DNA of 64,000 nucleotides, from the NCBI GenBank assembly GCA_019055375.1, contig JAHQIW010006188.1, positions 62,001-126,000 on the forward strand, in the 5' to 3' direction. Shown here piece after piece: positions 55,116 to 64,000 of the stretch. A program made the position numbers and the translations under genes. Source of the DNA: Parelaphostrongylus tenuis. Its lineage: Eukaryota; Nematoda; Chromadorea; Rhabditida; Metastrongylidae. A model generated the notes under the pieces. That model was not told the origin of the DNA and ran no database searches. It saw only the letters and a program-made list of their open reading frames with translations. Position 1 is the stretch's first letter, and the number at the start of each line of letters is the position of its first letter.

Positions 55116-55439
55116 AGATCATTGAAGCCTTCTCATCGTGCCTTGAAAACGGTGACATTTATCATCTACCGAAATTATTCGCTCAAATAGTATCTTATCA
55201 TTAGAGCTTTTTGATACAATTGGGCCAAAAAAGAGGTCTTTGATAAATCGAAAGAGCGTGTTTACTTCGTGTCTCCATTCGTTCTTTCTCATGATAGGAA
55301 ACTGAACATATGAACATGGGCCTAAAGTGATAACAGTTTTGTTGTATTGTGCACCACGATCTGTCTGCTGACAACGCCGTAATGCTTGAAGAACATAAAA
55401 AGAAGAAAAATCATCCAGTTGACAACCAATGATTTTCAT
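55116..55439 (-). other. Open minus-strand stretch, possible exon
   Basis: A 106-codon frame reads CQLDDFSSFYVLQALRRCQQ, ITLGPCSYVQFPIMRKNEW, VNTLFRFIKDLFFGP and ISVDDKCHRF. The amino-acid mix looks protein-like and it starts right after the anomalous stretch. No family recognised and no splice chain. Confidence 0.25.
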
Positions 55440-56134
55440 TCTTGCGCTCTAACACCTCAAAGACTTCAACACCAAGAAAATGTTGTATAAGTAATATGTG
55501 GTTTTGTGCTTGACACATATGTATTAAGAGCTATCAAAGGATTTTGATAGCAGTCAATATTTGTTAAGTCTCTTCTCACTTTCGTCATCTATCCTGCTCC
55601 TACTGAGTACCCAACTCTAATATCTTAATTGATGGCAAAACCAAGCACTGTAACATCTAGAACTGCAAATGAACAATAAATGCCAGATTACCAGGAAACG
55701 CCGACAATTAGGTGTGCGCCCCATTACATATTGCGCATATACACAGCAGACAATATGTGATGGAGAGCAATATAAAACGTTGCGCTAATATCTAATGACT
55801 TCTCGATTTGCAATTTTTGGAATTTGGTTGATCAAAGTTTTATAAACATGAGGTTACACAGAATGCTATCCATCGCGATTTTGCGCATCATACTCATTAG
55901 TTCTTTACTTACATGGAAGTTGAACCGTCCGTTTTAACTAGTTGTGTGGACTTCATCAGATTCTCTGCTCGTTTCTTCTTCTTGCAATCATGGTCTGTAC
56001 CTTGGTTCAATTCAAGTATGACGATTAGTGCGAGTGCCATACCATGATCAATGAAGCATCGATAATTGTGTCATGAAGTCCACCCTACTCTTATCTTCGT
56101 CCATATATCATTTGCTGTTACCATATGACTAACC
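55440..56134. other. No gene seen
   Basis: AT-rich, no repeat match inside the window. Confidence 0.5.
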
Positions 56135-56315
56135 TCATGTTTGCTTCGCTACCAAAGGATAATCTGGATCACGAAGCTGGAATAGGTTCCAGACATCAGC
56201 TGCGAAAGCGACGCAGACATTGTCAGCACCAGTTAAACTTTGGAAGACATAATTCAAGCGCTCTGTGAGTCGCAGCATTCTTGACACGGTAGACGTATCA
56301 GTACACGTGTCTGCT
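56135..56315 (-). other. Candidate terminal exon of an unknown gene
   Basis: Follows a TGCTATGCAG acceptor. Reads ADTCTDTSTVSRMLRLTERL, NYVFQSLTGADNVCVAFA, ADVWNLFQLRDPDYPLVAKQ and ends at TGA. Codon use and residue mix look coding. A second minus-strand stretch, 57015-57130, between a CTCTCAG acceptor and a GTCAGT donor, reads SCKYQELWMRHDQFIKQ, DLHKILPYVSHTNRSEGIE. The phases of the two do not join directly, so at least one exon is missing or they are unrelated. No family known to me. Confidence 0.3.
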
Positions 56316-57014
56316 CTGCATAGCAGCACGCAAGGAAGACTGCTGAGTAAAAAAGGTGAGCGCGCATTTTGGGATCCGTTATTTTGTTGGTGGCTTTTTT
56401 TGAGAGGCACGAAGGCGGCCTATATTTGTTTCTTTCTTCAGCACAAGTCTTCCATCATGTTACTCTCCAGTACAAGGTACACATAAGAGGTGATCTATGT
56501 ACTCGAAAGAGACATGTTTACCTTTGCACCGTCAATTTCCATAAACTAGGTTTTCAAGCGATCTATGCGCAGTTCAGTTCAGTCTTTTTTTCGCTTCTTT
56601 AATTGCCTTGAGCATCGACTATATTTCATTAACTTTTTCTGAAGGAATGAATACGTAATTTGCGAAGCGAAGACTTGGTGGGGATTCTTTATTGATGCGT
56701 ATGTCCTTTTCTTCTAAGCTGAGCTATTTTATTGTCTATTACAGGGCGGCAGTGAGCCCCTTTCGTTTATCACATCGCCATCTTGAACAAGTTTATGAAT
56801 GAGATGAAACTACAAAAGTGAAAGAAAAGAACTATGAAAAGAGATAGATGAAAAAGCTGTGTTTTGTGGTGCGATGCCGATGACAGTCTAATAGAGTTTT
56901 TATAAAAAATGGATTGACGAACGCTGCTAGGACTGCATCCGTTTGTAGACTACCAAACTCTTTTTTATGGGACTGAAAAGTCAGGATTAGAGACGAGTAG
57001 TTTTTCCGACTGAC

Positions 57015-57130
57015 CTCTATGCCTTCGCTACGGTTTGTATGTGATACATACGGCAAAATCTTGTGGAGATCCTGCTTGATGAACTGGTCGTGTCTCATCC
57101 AAAGCTCTTGATATTTGCAGGACATTCTTT
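57015..57130 (-). other. Candidate internal exon
   Basis: See the entry for 56135-56315. Splice sites on both sides are acceptable and the frame is open throughout. Similarity unknown. Confidence 0.25.
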
Positions 57131-57440
57131 CTGAGAGCTTACAAAGCGCACTCAACAGAAAAAAACATACAATAGTTACGTCATTGATCTTAAATTCTTT
57201 TCTTCCAAGCCTATGATGTCATGTCGCGGAAAGCACATGTAGACTGTGGCCTCCACCTCTCCCAAAACCGGCAGTGATGTCATCGGTTTTCACAACTGCG
57301 TCTTTTTTGGGCTTACTATCGCAACTGAATACTTTAGAGGGTAGAGCATTCTTTCATCGGCGGGTTTTAGAATATGGTCGCGGACAGCGGAAGGGCTGGC
57401 ATGAAAACAGCTCTTATAAGAAGTGCAAACTGACGCGGCT

Positions 57441-57500
57441 AATTGATATTCCTTTACTTGATCTTACTTGATATTCCTTTACTTGATATTACTTGATATA
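57441..57500. repeat. Short tandem repeat, TTGATATTCCTTTAC units
   Basis: TGATATTCCTTTACT and TTGAT-TTACTTGATATT words alternate about four times over 60 nt. Confidence 0.7.
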
Positions 57501-58384
57501 GCGACGGCATTTGGTGCGTCTCCTATTCATATTATGAAGCAATCAGAAGCGTTCCAAATGTGCTGTTAGTTATTGAAAACAGAAGCGCGTGTTTCAGATT
57601 CACAGGCTTTCAACTGGTTACTATTTACTCAAACAGTTCTCAAATGTTTCATGATTTTCTAAGAAATTTCAGTTGAAAAGAAGCAATGCACAACACTTTT
57701 TAATTGGATTATTCAGCTGAAGGTCTTATACTTCTTCTGGTCGAACCAAAAAAATAATTCTTACTTTTTACAGGTATTTCTTACCTTCCGCTCTTGTAGC
57801 AGTGCGAAGATGAATATGCTATAATGTTATAATTATATAATCAACAAATCTGTATCGTGCAGGCACTGAAAAAGGCGAACTTGCTGAAACGATAGCCATC
57901 GAAGTGCTCCTACTGTTACTGCAATCAAAAGCTATTGCTACCAACCTCTCGTCAGCTAATCAAGATAGGTGTTCAAGATTTACAAATGCTGTTATAATTA
58001 TATATCTAAGGATGCTAAATGATTGTGAATTTTCAGCCCGAAGTGGGAGCTGAGACTGTCTCATTTACATTTGGGACGAACACAGTACTGTGATTTCTTC
58101 ACACATGAGCGTAGAATTCATAAATTATGCATCTAATCATTAGCAACAAAGTGTTTTAGGAACATTTTCCTTAAAACAACTTCCACAGTAGGAAAAACAG
58201 CTCTCATAAACGCGAGGGGGTAGCACGGAAGAACTGGGTTCGCCTGCGAGTGTTCATCGATATGATCGAGGCACTGTAACCTTACTAAGTAAAAATTGTC
58301 CTGAACAGCCAACCAATATTTGGCGTTGATAAGACAATCATTTAAAAAGGGCTAAGAGAAGTGAGTGTATTGTCAGTCCAAAAA
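57501..58384. other. Mostly unassigned; Penelope-like motif at 57863-57975
   Basis: 57863-57890 (GGCACTGAAAAAGGCG...GCTGAAACG) is a decayed CTGAANAAGG/GAAAC motif. CCAACCTC(T/G)CGTCAGCTAATCAAGATA follows and is shared with 16925-16955, where the same motif order occurs. It looks like an old pLTR end. The rest shows nothing. Confidence 0.4.
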
Positions 58385-61300
58385 ATGGTTCTCTCACTTC
58401 GTGTCTTCTTCATTTTCGCTATTGCCTTGCCGTTAACTTATCAGGTATAAATCATGCTATGAAAATTCAATAGAAGTCATTTCTGTTATCTCAAACCATC
58501 TTCAGCCTCTCGGCAATCACGCCGATTCTGCTGTTCTTTAAACTTTTAGTAATTGCTCGACAGCTCAAATCTGCGAACCTTTAAAGACTCATTTTTCTTT
58601 TCAAAAACTTTTCTAATGCACTATATAGCAAGAATAAAATTAAGTTTCACAGCTCGTCGTATTTCGCTGCCCAAGGCTTCTTCCCACATTTTCAATACTA
58701 TTCAATACCTTGAATCTCGACGATTTCGATAGAAGACTTTGTTTTCTTGAACTCTTTTTCGATGCATAGTAGAATAGGGCTTCTCATTCGGCTTGCATTT
58801 CTGGCTGGCTAAGATATATAAGCGACGTGTTATCGATCGGGCGGTTGATTAATCCCACAGCGTGATTCACAAAACGCGTGCGATTTTTGATATTGAAGTC
58901 AGGGTTTTTTTTTATTGTTTTCATATAACTTCTGGTAAGACATATGATTCTAGTAGTCCAAGATTTGCTCTGAATGGTCCAATGCTTTTGTGCATGGGCT
59001 TTGAATGAGGGTTATAGCTGCTTCATTTGGCAATATAAAATGAAAAGCTCTTGCCTTTGGAACGATGGAACGAAGTCTCATTTAACATTGTCATTCAGCA
59101 GTGCTAAAAAATTGTTTACGAAGGGGAAAACAAATTTTCATATGAGTTACATAAATCGCGCCCTTTCGGGAGGAATTGAATTAGCTGCGCACAGCGCGTT
59201 ATGAGAATAGCGCGGTAATGAGCTCCAACGACAAAAAGCAACCTTCCTTTGGCTGCAAAAGCACTGTAAAAGTTTTCTAAAAATCTCGAGATCAATGTTA
59301 TCGAAAGACACTGAAAGTGTGGAAAAAATTCCTGCTCAGTGGAAAATATGCCGAATGTGAAACTCAAGTATCTTTGTCGCCACAGCTTGATATAAAGGTT
59401 TTTTGAAAGAAAAACTATACAACAAAAATATACAGATTGGTTTATTGATTGATTGATGAGCCTCTAGAAAGAGCAGAACGGCCGGGAACGCCCAAAGAAA
59501 TGAAGACGGTTGAAGAATTTCAGTGATGATTATAAGCTTACTATGACGGTTTTTCTAGAAACTCCATAACTACCTCTTATGGTTGTCTTACAGAGTTTTG
59601 TGGGATTTAGGCAAACTCATAATCAACTCCTGGTTGTCTTCCTGAGAAGCGTGGAGTATCTATAAAAACCTGCTAAACATTTTATTCGACGAGTGAAATC
59701 TGTCAGTCACTATGCATCTCTTCACATTTATGCGGGAAAATGATCATGCATATGGAGCAGCCCTGCGATTAGGTGTTGGTGCTTAGTTTTTAAAATTAGG
59801 TCCAAGTTGTAGCTAATCAACAGTCGCGATCTCTACTCTTTCGTAGGAATTGTGTCTGTCAGATGACTAATATCACGCCTTATGGAAGATCTTGTATACA
59901 CGTCATGGCACGTGATCGCCTGGTAAGCGATCTCCCGACAGTACTTAGAGCATAGTTCCGAGATAACGAGGTGCTACGCAATTCCACATGTAACTCGCAC
60001 AAGATCCCTTACAACGAGTACGTTGAATGAAAATAGTTTACACTCCCGGAACAAGGTCTTACGTCTTCTCGTAAGCTTTGGCACTAGAGCAATATGAATT
60101 AAATTTCTCAAACCAGAAGATCAAAAATGCTCAACAACATTACTCACAGTATGCGCCATCGCCCTGAACACATTTCTGCTATCTCTCCGGCAGCAAACCA
60201 TACCTTTTTATGTAGAATTTTTTGAGCTGTATTATGATATAATATTTATTCATACTTGCAGCACTTTGGCCGCTCAATTAAGCGTTAGTTGCAACTTTCT
60301 GCTCGATGAGTAGCAGTTGGGACGTATGCACAAACGTTTGGAGAATATCAATCGTGCTCAAGAACTTGTGTCCAAACGAACAATGTTTCAAATGTTTGTT
60401 AAGTTTTGCGCCGGAACAACAATTTGAAGGACCATCTGCGCTTTGGACGGCGCACACAAAGTTTATTGAGAGGATCGAACTGGGCTGAACGTTGCTGGAT
60501 CATCCGCCGTGGAGTCCTGACTTGTGCCCGTCTGAATATCACGTCATCCGGTCGCTTATGTCTTGCAAACAAGAACAGCTTCCGACACGTCAGTCATTTG
60601 CCTCGAAGGTTGACATAATTCACTGAATCCAAGGTCCGCGAGTTTTATGAGTGCGGTATTGATTCCTCGCCCGACAGATCTCAGAAATGTGTTCAGGCTC
60701 ATATCGCATACAATGAATAGTGTTGCTAAGAAATTTTTTGTTACTTCTCGTTGACGAAATTAGTGTTTATTACTCTAGTGGCCAAAACCTATGAAAAAAT
60801 CCATTAGTATGTAAAATTTTACACCAGAGCGTTTCACAATAGATGTCTGACGATGAAAAGTGTCATAGAAACCAAGTGTCATAAAAACGTTATGAAAGGC
60901 TTGGAATAGGTTAGCAGATTACACTAACGCTTTTGTGGAAAATAGCGAAGAGCAAGAAGCAACGGTGCCTGAGAAAAAGTACAGTCATTGACAAGGAATA
61001 CAATTTTGTGAGTGGAGAGGGACAATAACTCGAGTTGCAAAATCTTATTACACTGATGCGCTCTTGCCTTCAATCTTCTGGTACACGTTTGCACTTTCCA
61101 GGCATCTGGATTTCCTTCAAAGCGATGCGACACGTGCAACACGTTTTTCGGGGAAGTACAGTCAGCCCTCAGTGACTCCTCCAACAACTTGTTGGTCAAC
61201 CATGCCATAGCGGTAATCAAAAATTTGCCATGCGTATCCTAAATTCTACTAAAAGTGTAGGAATATAGGAATTTATAGAATATGGAAAAATAGAATCTGT

Positions 61301-62125
61301 AAAAGATAGATAATCAAGAGCCAATTTGGAAGATGTATAATCAAAAAATCAATTCAATAGATGGTGATGAGAAGGAAGTGAGTGATGATCAAGGAATGAG
61401 TATGAGACTTTTCTTCCCGCCTTAATTCTGTAGTTAGCACGTTTTTGCGCTACAATAAATAAGCACAAGAATAGCATCTTTACTTGACTCTGCCTCTATG
61501 ACAGTACGGGACCCAAGTGGAGTTCCATTCGTTCCTCAAAAAACTGTTGCCCATGGCAGTAGCCTTTTCTAACATGGTGACGCATTCAAAGCCCATCCCA
61601 AAAAATCAGCCATTATTTATAGAAACTTTTATTTCGATGCTGTCGTACAATTGTTTGCATATTCTCCAAACAGAAAGCTGTTCCACGTGATTCTTAAGAG
61701 ATGAGAGAGGATGTTAAATCATTCAACTTTCCAATCTTTTTATAGCATTTTGAAAGGCAGTTATAGCAGTAGAAAATTAAGTCATCGCCAAATGATCAAC
61801 GCTATCTCACTGCGTTTAACTGTTTCTCCTTTGTTTATCAAACTTATACGTGACGCTTTAGGACACTTGTAAGAATTGCCACCAAAAACACGGACATATG
61901 CATATATATTCTGTGATGTCTTCGGGACCGTTCTGAACGCGAACGTTCTCGTAGCCTGATAGAATACGATTCTGTGATGCCTTTCCAACTTTCCCTTCAC
62001 TTCATGGTGATCAAAGAAATGACTTTGTAGACGAATTTAGTATCACACTTCTCTTTCAGGCTGCTGCTTTGCGAATCGACAAAAAGGCCTACCGTAAGCA
62101 GAGAATAGTGCAAAGTTCTATTTAG
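58385..62125 (+). CDS. Candidate small secreted peptide gene (weak)
   Basis: 58385-58444 encodes MVLSLRVFFIFAIALPLTYQ followed by a GT donor, a clear signal-peptide-like first exon. Two phase-compatible continuations exist. One is 58653-58769 after TTTCACAG (LVVFRCPRLLPT...FFDA, stop). The other is 62060-62125 after CTCTTTCAG (AAALRIDKKAYRKQRIVQSS, I, stop), which gives a 41- or 42-residue basic peptide with a 3.6-kb intron that would contain a mariner. Neither ending has a good AATAAA nearby. It could also be chance. Function unknown. Confidence 0.25.
58770..60299. other. No gene seen
   Basis: AT-rich. Overlapping opposite-strand frames at 58974-59367 without motifs. Confidence 0.5.
60300..60720 (+). 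pseudogene. Mariner transposase C-terminal half
   Basis: Reads MHKRLENINRAQELV, then after stops LLDHPPWSPDLCPSEYHVIR, TRQSFASKV and ARQISEMC. The order equals the last third of SETMAR-type mariners. The third catalytic Asp is Glu here (PSEYH). Several stops are present. Dead copy. Confidence 0.7.
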
Positions 62126-62373
62126 AAACAGTGGTAAGCGTTCAGTTGTGAACAGATGAAAACATGGACATTTGCTTAACTGGCCTTGACGAGACTTTCA
62201 AAAGAAGTCGAAAATATATGTGAACACCTTGTCGTAAAAGAGAAGAGTATTTCTGTCTTATTATACCTTTAGTTAATATTATACACTTATATCGTTTGTC
62301 CTCGCTACCTCTCTATAGGGAGAGTAGGACTCTCGAGAGGACTGGCTAAAAAGATTGAAAGATGACGGATTCT
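60721..62373. other. Mostly unassigned
   Basis: A 98-codon minus-strand frame at 60924-61220 (WLTNKLLEESLRADCTSPKN, RFEGNPDAWKVQTC) is protein-like but unrecognised. The 62060-62125 exon candidate is covered above. Otherwise nothing. Confidence 0.4.
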
Positions 62374-62416
62374 GCCCGACTGATGAGACTGTAAGGTCGA
62401 AACACGTGTATCGGGC
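62374..62416 (+). ncRNA. Type I hammerhead ribozyme, intact core
   Basis: Plus strand: stem I GCCCGA, core CTGATGA, stem II GAC/GTC over TGTAAG, core GAA, then ACACGTGT as a self-complementary stem III without loop, cleavage after GTA, and stem I partner TCGGGC. Stem I gives six perfect Watson-Crick pairs. All conserved core bases are present. A stem III that can only pair well between two molecules is the published hallmark of Penelope-associated hammerheads that act as dimers. It is ~40 nt before a large inverted repeat. Confidence 0.75.
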
Positions 62417-62455
62417 TTTACAAGAGCCCATTACCAGACCACATGACATGTTGGC

Positions 62456-62930
62456 TCAATTAATAATAAGATGTGACTGAAGAAGTTTGCTTAGTCTTTG
62501 TGTTGATGTTGATTTTTATAAGGCTACAACAATACTTAACGAGATGACCTTGGGCGCGCTGCTTAAAATCAAAATTCGCTCTATTGATGTCAAGTATAAA
62601 TCAAATCTTGATGCACTATTGAATGTTTTAGAATCTTTTTGCTGTAGGGCATATCAAAATAAAAAGAAATAAAGATTATTTACAGGAAAATTATTCAAAT
62701 CAAACAATGAACACAAGCCACGTTACTGTTGAACATTTTTGAAAACGAATATTTTGAATTCTTATTGAAGGAAAATACAGTGCTCGATCGAAAAACCTTC
62801 CAAACATGTTGATTTCTAGATTTGCTGAGCTTGTTATATGTTCATGCTGGATACAGTCAAACCAAAGAAGTCTGTTTGAAAGGTTACATACAAAATCACC
62901 TGTTTCGTGGTCTTCCGCTAGTATTGGACT
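62456..62930 (+). repeat. Left arm of a ~475-nt inverted repeat
   Basis: Nearly identical to the reverse complement of 63521-64000 (few differences, e.g. GTCAAG versus GCCAAG, TTGATGC versus TTAATGC). The arm has a 61-codon frame (MLSLCVDVDFYKATTILNEM, LESFCCRAYQ) that is kept in both arms with mostly amino-acid-changing differences. The high identity means recent duplication or gene conversion. Confidence 0.85.
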
Positions 62931-63520
62931 TCGGACGTCTCGCCTCAGGTTGCAGACATGAATCAATCAAAAGGGGTGATTCTGTATTATCAGCAACCAC
63001 CCCGTATGTATTCCCTAAACCTTCAGTCGAAATGAAAAACTGTGAGGTAAAAATTATTATTACGAAGAATAGCAATATGTCATGCCAGTCTGCCATTTTC
63101 GCCAGCAGAGAGATGATAACATTGGTTTCCCCTCAGCCCATAAATGAATCAAGAAACATGTGAGGATTCGAGAGCATTTGAAATCGATAAGCCATATTCA
63201 TTTCATACAATAATGTAAGATTTGAGACTTTAGCATCTTTCAATCACTTGCGCTGTGCACTGTCCATCCTGAATCTGATTTCTGATCCCAAAATTCCTTA
63301 TCATTCCACTTAGGAATCATCCGAATGTTTGATAGGGTTTATATCTATATTTGTAGCATTGATTCGCCGCCATTCCTACGAAAATGTTTAGACTTAATAT
63401 ATGAGTATTGCTGCGAGGAACGTAGTATCAAGCTAATAAAACCTCGGATTTTCTGCCATTCGGAAAACTAGAAAGAATATCTAAAAAAGAGACAGAAGTT
63501 TATATTTATACGGCAAAGCC
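62931..63520. other. Spacer of the inverted repeat
   Basis: 590 nt between the arms. A plus-strand frame runs in from the left arm to 63163 (SVEMKNCEVKIIITKNSN, CQSAIFASREMITLVS). No family recognised. Confidence 0.4.
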
Positions 63521-64000
63521 AGTCCAATACTAGCGGAAGACCACGACACAGGTGATTTTGTATGTAACCTTTCAAACAGACTTCTTTGGTTTGATTGTAT
63601 CCAGCATGAACATATAACAAGCTCAGCAAATCTAGAAATCAACATGTTTGGAAGGTTTTTCGATCGAGCACTGTATTTTCCTTCAATAAGAATTCAAAAT
63701 ATTCGTTTTCAAAAATGTTCGACAGTAACGTGGCTTGTGTTCATTGTTTAATTTGAATAATTTTCCTGTAAATAAAAGAATCTTTACTTTCTTTTTATAT
63801 TGATATGCCCTACAGCAAAAAGATTCTAAAACATACAATAGTGCATTAAGATTTGATTTATACTTGGCATCAATAGAGCGAATTTTGATTTTAAGCAGCG
63901 CGCCCAAGGTCATCTCGTTAAGTATTGTTGTAGCCCTATAAAAATCAACATCAACACAAAGACTAAGCAAACTTCTTCAGTCACATCTTATTATTATTTG
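63521..64000 (-). repeat. Right arm of the inverted repeat, cut by the window end
   Basis: Mirror of 62456-62930 and still matching at the last base, so the arm continues outside the window. If it extends further, a second subfamily-2 hammerhead in opposite orientation should follow within ~90 nt. Confidence 0.85.

Noticed and set aside
54446..55125. Several overlapping 100-180-codon frames on both strands
   Set aside because: They exist because GC-rich homopolymer DNA has few stop codons. All phases are open and none has a domain.
1..64000. CRISPR array, prophage, plasmid or bacterial operon features
   Set aside because: No regular spacer-repeat structure, no ribosome-binding-site-spaced genes and no prokaryotic gene density; spliced eukaryotic gene structure and eukaryotic transposons are present instead.

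Overview
Organism. The window looks like an accessory, repeat-swamped stretch of a parasitic nematode nuclear genome, most likely a strongylid such as a hookworm. This is an inference. It rests on AT-rich DNA with almost no long open frames, short nematode-style introns ending in TTGCAG or TTTTAG, an RTE-type retrotransposon, several SETMAR-like mariner lineages, Penelope-like retroelement debris with hammerhead ribozymes, and one multi-exon secreted protein of a nematode type. Nothing looks bacterial, and there is no CRISPR array, operon or intact rRNA/tRNA gene.

Layout. 1-1375 is a partial inverted copy (A) of a large repeat that occurs twice further on. 1376-8905 is a nest of inverted repeats: outer arms 1376-2430 and 7735-8905, an inner near-perfect palindrome 6185-7735, and between them a mariner tail plus two hammerhead-bearing repeats. 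8906-12179 holds nothing I can assign apart from one ribozyme-like motif. 12180-25791 is the best host gene, five exons encoding a 257-residue secreted protein. Its roughly 12-kb third intron is packed with a SINE, a Penelope-like element, two head-to-head RTE copies (one split by a second SINE), a third SINE remnant and two mariner fragments. 25884-31069 holds a broken mariner and little else. 31070-39930 (B) and 42285-50880 (C) are direct, collinear, diverged copies of one ~8.7-kb segment. They contain mariner MITEs, tRNA-Gly-like repeat arrays, three families of foldback elements carrying tRNA-like arms, decayed minus-strand exons, and pseudogene copies of the secreted-protein gene. 51640-54125 is the longest open frame of the window, an RTE endonuclease/reverse transcriptase truncated before the YADD motif. 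54126-55015 has base composition unlike everything around it. 55116-62373 holds weak candidate exons, one mariner and little else. 62374-64000 holds an intact-looking hammerhead ribozyme followed by a ~475-nt inverted repeat that runs off the window.

How the parts fit. The most notable system is a set of type I hammerhead motifs belonging to at least three repeat subfamilies. One (5808-5856, minus) and another (62374-62416, plus) keep every conserved core base. Others are arranged as a 263-nt tandem unit followed by its own mirror image (16240-16890), about half a kilobase upstream of a Penelope-like reverse transcriptase remnant. This matches the known link between Penelope-like elements, their pLTRs and small hammerhead 'retrozymes'. 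A second unusual system is a group of foldback elements whose terminal inverted repeats contain a tRNA B-box, so that pol III promoter halves face each other.

Limits. All homology statements come from reading motifs by eye and comparing parts of the window with each other. Boundaries of diverged repeats are approximate to tens of bases.
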